This document shows positions 39,342-48,683 of a DNA stretch of 64,000 nt, one piece after another. How positions within the stretch are numbered: position 1 is the first letter of the stretch; every line of letters starts with the position of its first letter. Both the position numbers and the translations under genes were made by a program. The notes under the pieces were generated by a model that saw only the letters and a list, made by a program, of their open reading frames with translations, had not been told where the DNA came from and searched no databases. The stretch comes from Bryum argenteum. Taxonomy: Eukaryota; Streptophyta; Bryopsida; Bryales; Bryaceae. The stretch covers positions 2,863,601-2,927,600 of the forward strand of contig CM073322.1 in NCBI GenBank assembly GCA_037043015.1. Direction: 5' to 3'.

Positions 39342-40035
39342 AGAGAAGGTTGAACATGCTAAAAAGAGATATATTGTTCTTACAAAAGCTCAACATATCT
39401 GAAGATCCACAGGGTAAAAATTTGATAAAATTTGGTAGGTAGACTAATTGGACAGTTTTAAAAAAGATCCTACATTTGGAATTCTCAAGGGATTTCAAAC
39501 ATAATGCACTGTAAAGCTTCTCTTTTAGCCTGGGGATCAAAAATTCAACTTAAACATTCAAAATCAGACTTCAAACTTATTATATACCTCCTTCAAAGTT
39601 CACCGTCCCGAATGCGCCGACGAGCTACCTTATCAAGTCTCGCATCGTTGAAGCTCCCAAGTGGAATGTCCGATGCCGAACCTTCCTCTTGAGAGCACAG
39701 TGTGTGGGCCAACAAGTGAACCGACCATCCCGGAATCCTGCACTCGAACTGATTCATTTTCAATTCAGTTACGGTACTCGTCTGTCTGCAGACAATCTTA
39801 TCATCGCCATTCGGCTACTTCGCAGCACCTCCTCCCAACAAGTGACTACACGGACAACTACAGTAGACACACAGACAGACAGACAGACATTTTCCCAAAC
39901 AATCTGTCTGTTGATAAACCAATCGTTGCCCAACTTCCTCTCTTGCCACACTTGCTCGTGTAATGCCTCACTTCTTTTCTTTTGGGGCAGCCCACAAATC
40001 TTTGTGCCTAGCCTCGCCTCGGGCACCCGTAAATG
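39342..40035. other. intergenic DNA
   Basis: No gene. A short (CAGA)n run is at about 39867-39889. Overlapping frames at 39661-40036 on both strands lack domains. Confidence 0.4.
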
Positions 40036-40245
40036 AGTGCTACCAGCGTTTCTCGGAGTCAATGAGATTTTATTTTATTTTATTTTTTTCTTTCAAAATC
40101 CTTGGGAATTTCGATTTAGACCCCTCGACGACCGTTTTTGAATTCAAAAATGGAGTTTCGAGCCCCAATTGCTATGCGTGCCTACTCCTAAGCCGAAATA
40201 TTTAGGGGGCTCTTTACCCCTCTCCAGAGAAACGCTCGTAGCACT
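40036..40245. mobile_element. palindromic foldback element (210 bp)
   Basis: AGTGCTACCAGCGTTTCTC at the left pairs with its near-exact complement at the right end. The centre at about 40142 is a near-perfect palindrome around GAATTC (CCGTTTTTGAATTCAAAAAT). Intermediate words (AATTTCGATTTAG versus CTAAGCCGAAAT) also pair, so the entire element is one imperfect hairpin. Target duplication not clear. Confidence 0.8.
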
Positions 40246-41645
40246 GATTTTCCAGTGATCCCTTAGCCTCCTCATTGATAAAAAAGATTCTTTTGTAGTT
40301 TTTAAGATTCAATAAGTGTCACTTGAAATTATGCATTTGTAAGGGAGGATGTTCATAAATCACCAAACGGCACATGGAGGAGGTACATCATAGCTTTCAT
40401 TTTCTACTGTAGTCATGGTGTATAGTTTTTTATCGTTTAGGTTTCGTGCACCTATGGCTTCCACTTCTAAAGGTTACAGCTAACTCGGGATTTAGTCAAT
40501 ATTAATGATTCCAATTAGTCCTATTACGTACACGTGATCCAAATTTGATTCCCTCGGCCACATCGTTATAAGCTTGTGAAAATCGTGTAGTTTGCACCTC
40601 CTACCCTAATATGTTTCTCTACAAGACTTTTGCAACTCTATTTAGAAGCAATTACATTCATGACTTAACAAAGTGCAAGGTATGAAATGAATACATCATT
40701 TAAAGATCCTGCGATGCAATACGCAAGACTCCCAAGCTGTGAATACTATAAGTATCTTCATTAAATAATTTGCATCAACAACTTATGTCATGATTTCACA
40801 AACAAGAGTGAATTATATGTTCCTTACAATAACAATTTCAACATTAAACATTCATGGCTTGAGTAGAATCTATTCTTATTGAGTCAACTATTATTGAGAG
40901 ACTCTCCTACTTTATATCCATTTCTCGATTCGAGCCAACTTTTGAGAAAATAGATTACCTCATGAGTTTATTATATGTAGAATCAATAAGTTACAATTTG
41001 GAATACCGCTCAAGATTGCCCCTCAGATTCAGCACACTTTTGCCAAATAATTTTTTTTTCTATATATGAAGTTGGCAACCTAGTATTAATACAATTTTTT
41101 GGGATTTTTTTGAGAGTATAAGTTGATTTTATATGATGGCTTTTTTGGAATTTCGGCATCATCCTTGAGTTTTTGGAATGTGTCTTATTCTTTTATATCA
41201 ATTTATTATATTATGTTATAATCCATATTGTGCCTGTTAGTTTTTTATCAATATTCCAAAGTAGAGTTATTGAACCAATTGGAGTTAGGGCTTCCATGTA
41301 CTACTTTTGGGCCTGCAGCAATAGCAGTAGCAATTGGGTTTCCAAGTAGTGCATTCATAGCCTAAACAGTAGTTGCTTGGATGCCCAACTAAGACTGCTG
41401 CTAAGGTTGGACCATTTACTTTCATATGACTTTGGGCACACTTTTACACCTTAATAATTTCAAAGTTTCTTTTGCATGTTAAAGAATCTAGGTAAATCTA
41501 ACCCCAAGTTACAGCTATAAGTTAGTGCCACCACAATGTTAATAAACTCCACATCACTACTCTAAGTGTCACTTCAAAGTTAACAAACTCCAAGTGATTA
41601 GTTAAAGTGAGGTTGCTTAACTTCCTTGGTGCACTCTTTATCTAT
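40246..41645. other. AT-rich intergenic DNA, no gene seen
   Basis: Short frames only. Confidence 0.4.
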
Positions 41646-41649
41646 TTAA

Positions 41650-41987
41650 CCCTTAGAGGTCCTTGGGGTTTGAAACGGGCAGCCCAAAATTGGATCGCAA
41701 CATCTTTTGGACTTGGGCATCATGAATGTAACAATCAGTGATGAGCTTGCAACCTTCTACAAGTTTATGTACAACCTAGCAACCTAACTACCACACTCCT
41801 TTCAAAGCACAAAATCACTCAATCATACAAATTGTGATTTGAGTCGTAAAATTTCACTTTTTGAATGCATCATAAGAAGGTGACCAATTTGGCATCAAAA
41901 CATAAGTGAAAAGTTGAGTACAATAAGAGCTACAAGGCATATTCTGTTGGAAAAAAAGCCCCTCGGGCTTGCTTGAGCCTTTAAGGG
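41650..41987 (-). mobile_element. TTAA-flanked MITE, family A, inverted copy (338 bp)
   Basis: The reverse complement aligns along its length with the copy at 26848-27240. Ends are CCCTTAGAGGTCC and GAGCCTTTAAGGG, with TTAA at 41646-41649 and 41988-41991. Both ends and both TTAA sites are intact. Confidence 0.85.
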
Positions 41988-42384
41988 TTAACACACATAA
42001 TATTTCAAATTTTTATTCTTTTACAAGTACCGTGTTCAAATGATTCCATAATTCTTCAAACTTCTTCAAACTTCGAGGAAAATCTCCAAAAGAATCTAGA
42101 CAATGTAGAATTTATTTAATTCATGCCGAATCTGAGGTATGCTTGGATGGCAAGGCAAAGGGGGCCTTCTCTGCCCCCAGGAAAGTCAGAGCCGTGGTGG
42201 TAGCCAATTTTTAAAAAATAAAAATAAGCTATGGATAAGGTTTGGATTACTTAATTTTTAATTTGCTGCGCTTTTCATTACCGGCAGGATTGTTGAAGAG
42301 ACTTTGTACTTTTGAAGTCTCACCCCTGCACTTTCCAAACACTTTCTTGCACTAGGGTTTTTACTCCTAATTTATTTGGCACTT

Positions 42385-42692
42385 TAGGGGTTAACTACTT
42401 AATAATGGCTAAATTTAAAGCACCGACAAGGATGCAAGCAATTTTTGTGCATGAGTAAAATTAGTAGAAAGGTAGACCAAATGGAATCTTCATTTTTGGA
42501 CTCATCTATGATGAGTTATGATTTTTTACAGTTAGATGTATAGGTGTTTCTGAAATGATATGCTAAAGTGACACCAAATAATGTTTGTCGGGAGTACATG
42601 GTATTGTTGTATGGAAAAGGCTATTTTGTACCTCTGAGTCAAGATTACTAGATCTCCATTACGGGATGTACTCCATTTTAGACCACTAGAAG
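42385..42692 (+). mobile_element. MITE family C copy 2
   Basis: It matches copy 3 at 43085-43395: AATAATGGCT, AGTAGAAAGGTAGA, CTATGATGAGTTATGA, GAGT-AGATTACTAGA and the end CTCCATTTTAGACCACT. Confidence 0.6.
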
Positions 42693-42806
42693 ATGATAAC
42701 ACAAGGTTGCTATGTGGTGAGAACACCAAATTCAATGCATGCAATATTGGGGCACTTTTTATTATACTCATTAATGATGACTCCGAAAAGGTGATTTAAT
42801 ATCATG

Positions 42807-42810
<4 letters not shown>

Positions 42811-42840
<30 letters not shown>

Positions 42841-42846
42841 ATTTAT
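42811..42846. repeat. (TA)n simple repeat
   Basis: A TA run interrupted once by an extra T. Confidence 0.9.
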
Positions 42847-43084
42847 TTTTTAAATTTTTCGGTCTCTAACCGATAGGAGTGTTACAACTTTTCAATGCTC
42901 AATGATTCAATGTTTAATCAAATCAAATGTCTGGGCAGACATTGTCACAGAAATCATTTGCTAGAAGCTTCCAATTTTTAATTTTTTAATTTTTGAGTGC
43001 CATGATATGTATGAACTTTTCAAACTGTCTGTCTTGCACTTGACTAAGTTACACAATCCATCTTCTAAGAATTTACAAAAAGCA

Positions 43085-43395
43085 AAAGAAACTTGTAGTA
43101 AGGTGCTCAATAATGGCTCAATTTTCAGCACGGGAAATTTATAGGGAAGTTACCAGTGTCAATGTATGGAAATATTAGTAGAAGGATAAAGCAAGTGAAA
43201 TCATCATTTTCGGACTCTTCTACAATGAGTTATGAGTTTTTGAAGTTGGAAATATAGGTGTTCCTAGAGTGACACCATATATTGTTTGCAATGAGCACAT
43301 GGTACTCTTGTATGAAGAAGCTATTATGTACCTATGAGTAAAGATTACTAGAGCTCTATTATGGGACCTACTCCATTTTAGACCACTCCACTATA
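43085..43395 (+). mobile_element. MITE family C copy 3
   Basis: It starts GTAGTAAGGTGCTCAATAAT, contains CAGCACGGGAAATTTATAGG and ends TACTCCATTTTAGACCACTC. Same orientation as copy 2, opposite to copy 1. Confidence 0.6.
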
Positions 43396-43998
43396 CATTT
43401 TGATATTTTATAGAGAATAAGACTCACAAAAGATGAGAGAGTTCACAATGTGAACATAAAAGTTTGATATCATCAAAGGCCTTGAATTTTTCCTTGTCCA
43501 TGTCAAGTTTGCAATGTGAACAACAATAGTATGTGAACCACTTGAATGTTTGGGAATAGGCCATATACTCATATGTTAGAGCAGGGCCATGAGTTAATCC
43601 AAAATAACACAAAACGCAAGTATCGCATGTTTGCCTTTTAGGAAGAAGGGTCATCGTTCAAGCACAAAATGCTATTTAACTTCTGCGCTTGATCAAAATT
43701 GGCTTGTCGCCTATTCTTCATTCAAACACAAAACGCATGTGTGGAAGACCTCTATGCAATCTTTTTTGAGAGTTGTTTTTGACTTCACGACAGAAGAGGT
43801 TGCCATGAACAAAGTTGCAGAAACTCTACAAGGACTTTGCGATAACAAGGGTAAGGGGACGGATTAAGCAAATTCCGAGGTTGAAATCCCATGCAAGGGT
43901 GGCCATGCTCTTCATACAAACCACATCTCTCCTTGTGTTGAAGGATGTTATGTTCATTTTAATATGTGCATGAACCTGCGGTTCACTTAAAAGCCACC
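43396..43998. other. intergenic DNA with a Cys-rich frame of unknown meaning
   Basis: A minus-strand frame at 43654-43424 contains CDTCVLC and, later, CCSHCKLD and LCSHCEL, spaced like zinc-binding pairs, but it is only 76 codons. A plus-strand 78-codon frame at 43631-43867 (DFTTEEVAMNKVAETLQGLC) is also unrecognised. Neither is supported as a gene. Confidence 0.3.
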
Positions 43999-44002
43999 TT
44001 AA

Positions 44003-44478
44003 CCCCTAAGGGCCTAACAGAACTACCACCTTCATAACCCAATATCCTAGGCATAGTTAGAGGTTCTTGAATAGATTTGGGGAGTAATGACAAGGAATGT
44101 GAGGAATAGTGCATGTGAATATGTATAGTAGTGATTCTACATTTGAGGATTGGTATCTTGTCTCTAGTGACATAGAGTGTCTGCTTCAATTGTGCTTTTA
44201 ATGACATTTGAATAAATTATTGTTGTTTTTTAATTTTTTCTAAATTTTCACTAATCTAGTAGGCTATAGTATTTCTTATTACAACCGGAAAAAATATTTA
44301 AGGAGAAGGCACAAATCTAATAAGCTATCTTGATGTTATTAAAAGCATAATAAATACAAGCACTTTGCGTCACTAGTCACTAGTTTTACTGCAATTTTCT
44401 ATTAGTGGAATAAGACCTGAAGTAGAAGAAGGTCATATTTTATTATACATGCAATTTTGCATTAAGAGCCTCCAGGGG
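44003..44478 (+). mobile_element. TTAA-flanked MITE, family D (476 bp)
   Basis: Ends are CCCCTAAGGGCC and GAGCCTCCAGGGG with TTAA at 43999-44002 and 44479-44482. The interior is unrelated to families A and B. No coding frame of note. Confidence 0.6.
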
Positions 44479-44723
44479 TTAATGAAGCTCATGTAATCGT
44501 GGCCTTTGTACTCTTGGCAATGAGAATTTCATAAAGTGGAAGTGATAGCTAGGTATATCAATAACAACACATTCTAATAATTATACATCGGGCACAATAG
44601 AATTTGAATTTTAGAGCTACAATGTACCTCCTCAAATGACCCTATTGTACGATCTTTTGCCTTGTGCTTTTTTTGAACATCCTATCCTATGTAAAATTTC
44701 CATAAAAAAGAATACACTATTCA

Positions 44724-44822
44724 AAAGGTGGTCTGAGTAAAGCCACGAGTAAAGTCATAGTGACACAATGACCACTAAAGTACCACTATGACTCTACCCA
44801 TAGCTTTACTCAGACCACCTTT
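44724..44822. mobile_element. foldback MITE with about 43-bp arms (99 bp)
   Basis: AAAGGTGGTCTGAGTAAAGC at the left pairs with the identical reverse-complement word at the right end, and the pairing continues through AGTCATAGTG. About 36 of 43 positions pair, with a short loop. It lies about 1 kb upstream of the AP2/ERF start codon. Confidence 0.85.
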
Positions 44823-45775
44823 CCACTACAGTAGTGATATAAACACAAACTTGCACGGAAAAGTGCGACCTGAAGAAGCTCTCGTCCGCAAATTCGTTCA
44901 CCATCACTCACCATTCTCCCACTCACAGAGCCAACGAACGTCGGAAGTTGGACGAAACTATCCCCGTCGTCAACCATACTTCCCAAGCAACAATGTCTGT
45001 ACGTCCAACGGCATCAAACGTCCGTTCTTTCGCACTTTCCGTCATCCTCCTCCTCAGTATGTCGGTAGAGTTTCATGAACAATAGAACTGTCGTGAGTCC
45101 CTGAGCTTCAGTTTCAAAATTGTAGTCGGTACTGTTTGAATTCACCTACGCCACTCCACTCCGCCCGGAGCCGAGACTGTAGATCGATAGAACTTTCCCA
45201 GAGCGATCTGTCAGTGTATACATCGTCGGAGAGTTCCAAAGATCCAAATATCGATCGATAAAGTGCGCTTTTCAAGGTCGGATAAACTGCTTATCGTGCC
45301 GTTCTAGCTTCTGATTGATCCGTTAATCTGGTTTCCTGTCGTCGGTTTATCCACTTTCACCCATAAGCTCTGCTTTGGACATGGAAGTTCCGTAACTGAC
45401 TTGAGTTATTAGTTGAAAGTCCGGCGGCAGCGATAGATCCGTTTTCACTTTGTGGGACCAGCGATCACTTTCTGGAGGTAACATCACTCTCCATATCTAG
45501 TCAGGATCTGCTTCCAGATTTTCCCATCTTCACTTTTTTCATTCCAGGCAGGCAGATACCTCTCTCACAGTCTTAATTACTATCAGTTGTGTAGTTCAGT
45601 GTAGTCCTTCTCAGAGCCTTTGAAAATCCAAAAATATACTTGGGGAATGTAGATAGTCGTAATTGTGCAGATGTAGTAGCTTGGGAGCTTTTGATTTTGC
45701 TTACTCACAGGTTGTCAATTCTCTCCTTCAGTTGTGAAGCTTTTGATTTGCCGAACTCACGAGCTAGCTTCCTCG
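44823..45775 (+). other. promoter/5' UTR region of the AP2/ERF gene
   Basis: GC content rises and frames are short. It presumably contains the promoter and leader, possibly spliced. I could not place a TATA box with confidence. Confidence 0.35.
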
Positions 45776-47310
45776 ATGCCTGTGATCACGCCCCACTACC
45801 GTCAGACAGACGGACGAGGCTCCCAGCAGTTCATGGTCTCAGCAAAGGAGCAGCAGGAGGAGATTTGGAGCCCTGACAGGTACAATAATGCATAGATAGC
45901 TTCGTTTCAGAAGCAACAGTAACGATTATTTTACCAATACCGAGGATTATCGATCACTTGCTTTATGCATCTAGATCACACGTATAGCTCGGTAGCACTT
46001 AGGAAAATTCATGAAGTTAATTCTTCATCAATGGCAAACTGGAGGTTTCGATCAGTAGAAGTTGAAGTAATTATTCGTGACTGTCATCTGGCGGTGCTAG
46101 AAAGCTTTGTTCAAACAGAGAGTCGTTTATACAGAATTGACATCATTGACCCTGTTAGATCTGGCACCGAGGATGTCGATCACTTGGTTTCTACAGTCAG
46201 GTCACATGCATAGCTCTCCAGAATTCAGGTAGCACTTGTTGGCATGTCACATATATAGCTCTCGCTTCATACCGCCCCTACGAGGTTGCACTTGCATGTT
46301 GTGCACATCCATAAAGTTGTAAATGAATCTGATTCATTATCGAAGGCAGACTGAAAATAGTTCATGATGATACTGTCATCTTCGTTGTCTTGCCACTGAT
46401 GCTGGATCGCATAGCAGTTGACTGAGGATGGCTGTGGTGGTGAAGGGATTGCAGGGGCTACGAGGAGCCTGGGACGACACCAAGCCACTCACCGCCGAAA
46501 AGAGCCCGAGCAAAAGACAGCTCCAAGCACTTCGGCGTACGCTTCCGCCCCGACCTTCAAAAGTGGGTCGCCGAGATCAGAGTAGCAGAGTGGCGGTCTG
46601 TCGACAAAAAAGTCTGGCTCGGAACCTTCGACAGCGAGGAAGGTGCCGCTCGAGCAGTAGACGCGGCCAGGAAGCTTTTAGAATGCAAAAAGAAGCGACC
46701 CCCCAACTTCCCATGCGAGAATCTGAAGGCATACTCGGAGCGAATCCCGGCATCCCTGAATCTGAACAACCTCGGCGACGAGGGCATGTTCAAGGAAGTC
46801 ACTGTTTTCGTGAAGCGGAAAGCGCAGGAGTACGCCGCCAGCTTCGGTCCCGGCAGGCCCTCCCCAGCCAGCCTGTCAGCTCAGCTTTTTAGCCACCCCT
46901 TCACATCCGAGCTGGCGGTGCCACCTAGGATGGCAACGTTGCTTGAGCATGACTTGGCGTTCGATGGGTGGACGAGCCCAATGTCCTTGCCTATGAGTGG
47001 GCCCGGGAGTCTCTCCACTTCCCCGGGGTCCGATGGTTGGGTGAGCCCAATGTCCTTGCCTATGAGTGGGCCCCGGGGTCTCTCTACTTCCCCGGGGTCC
47101 GATGGGTGGTCGGAGTTAAGTTTTGGAGCTTCTTATTCCGAGTGGGGCGAGGAGATGTATCTCGAGATGGACCAACCGATGGATGCTGAGTTCATTGCGG
47201 AATTTTTGGAAGTTGGCGACGAGCAACCTCAATGCGACGATTCTCTCATCTTCCATTCCGATGAGGTAAATAAACATTGGTCCATAGTAGAATGTTTCTT
47301 TGTCACTTAG
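45776..47310 (+). CDS. AP2/ERF-domain transcription factor
   Basis: Exon 1 45776-45879 and exon 2 46455-47310 join at GT-AG sites with AG|G making Arg35, giving 319 residues. Exon 2 has no ATG before its AP2 domain and is closed upstream by a stop at 46441, so an upstream exon is required; exon 1 fits in phase and frame. A basic patch PPKRARAK (48-55) may be a nuclear localisation signal. The AP2 domain spans about 59-122: KHFGVRFRPDLQKWVAEIRV then VWLGTFDSEEGAARAVDAAR. The usual YRGVR opening is replaced by HFGVR, while the WVAEIR and WLGTF strands and the AARA helix are retained. The C-terminal half is Pro/Ser/Gly-rich and has a 23-residue unit (DGW[TV]SPMSLPMSGP...) in tandem at 205-227 and 228-250. 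A GT donor at 47263 (GATGAG|GTAAAT) could trim the last residues by splicing. AP2/ERF proteins bind GCC- or DRE-type promoter elements in the nucleus; targets of this one are unknown. Confidence 0.88.
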
Positions 47311-48066
47311 ATGCTACACATCGTGGTTTTTTTTTGTCCAATGCTTACAAGGTGATGAGAGATTGTTTGCCATTTCCAAATGTAAATATGTATGCTAAAT
47401 GTGTATATTAAAGAACCGAGCAATTGCATGTTTTGAGTGCAGATTTTCAGCGGGATGGAGAATCACAATGTGTGCATACACCAAAATTACAACACCACTT
47501 ACAATTCCGACTACGAGATGGTTTGCTAGTATTGAAGCAAGATACAGGGAGCAGAGAAAGTGACATTTAGCCTCTCTCCCTATTGTATAATATCAGATTA
47601 GTGTTGTTAGTTGCAGACGAGTTTCATACATTTTTTGACCTTCGCATTGATTGACACATACCACATGCTTCAGTTCAATATACATATCATTGCAACCCTA
47701 GAATTTTGTAGATATATTGCTCCATATATACACATTCAATCTTGATGATGTATATAGAATTTAGTTCGTACGTGATGTACAGTGTACAGATTTCTTTAAA
47801 TGAAAAAAAAATAATTAAGTTGGTTGTCCAATATGTTGCCTCCCCTCCCACTTCACTTCTAGTCCATGTCTATGTTGTGCATCTCCTTACTTTTGGTACT
47901 ACTTCACCAATTACTTTATAAACAGACACACCTTGAATACTTTAAATTTTGAAGCTATGATATACCTCCTTATGTCCGTACTGAACAATGTTATGAAGTT
48001 TTCACGCCTCCTATACACCATGAATCATAACATTTAAGCAAGAAAAATCCCAGATTTTTGAGACTG
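47311..48066. other. 3' flank of the AP2/ERF gene
   Basis: AT-rich, no gene. Presumably 3' UTR and terminator. Confidence 0.4.
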
Positions 48067-48364
48067 CTAAACCACCACAGCAGGTTCAGTCCTCAATGAA
48101 CAAATATTGTTTTTTTTTTTGAAAAAATAAGGTTCATCTGCCAGAAATAGACTTTTTTGAATTTATTTCTTTTGTTTTTTGGAAAATCTTATGCAAAGGA
48201 GAGAGATGAACCAGAGGCTCTGATTGTTGCAGTAACTCATCCAGTTGACTGTTACAATAACCCATGATTTCCCAACTTTTCGTTCCTCTTGGCTTGTAAT
48301 TTCTAATATTTTACGTTTTTTAAAAATAGAATTATTTATGAACGAACCTGCTATGATGGTACGG
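48067..48364 (-). mobile_element. MITE family E, second copy
   Basis: The reverse complement of the element at 54483-54824: ACCACCACAGCAGGTTCAGT at the left and GAACCTGCTATGATGGTACG at the right are its inverted ends, with shared GGAGAGAGATGAACC and AAGCCAAGAGGAACGAAAA words inside (the latter on the minus strand). It lies between the AP2/ERF and VTE6-like genes. Confidence 0.75.
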
Positions 48365-48683
48365 TAGTATTAACTAGTTTTAAAATCTGCTGTAAAGAGC
48401 TCTTCTACACAGGTCACCAGGACCTTGGTATCCTTTCAGAGGTATACACAGATGCTCACAAACTGGTTGATACTCCTCCGCTCTGAGGAAGATGCTCCCT
48501 TTCCTTAAAAATGAGAATGCAAAATCACCAATAAAAAACAATGAGGTAGGGAATCTGGTTGGTCCTCATCAAAACGAACACGGCAAAAGCATCAACATAA
48601 TAAATTATAACAACCATGTACAGTACAGGCACAGTGGCACCTTGTTCATAGAGATTGCTGGAAATCTTTCAATACGTCAAAAT

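Noticed and set aside
46557..46802. Minus-strand 81-codon frame
   Set aside because: Shadow of the AP2-domain exon on the opposite strand.
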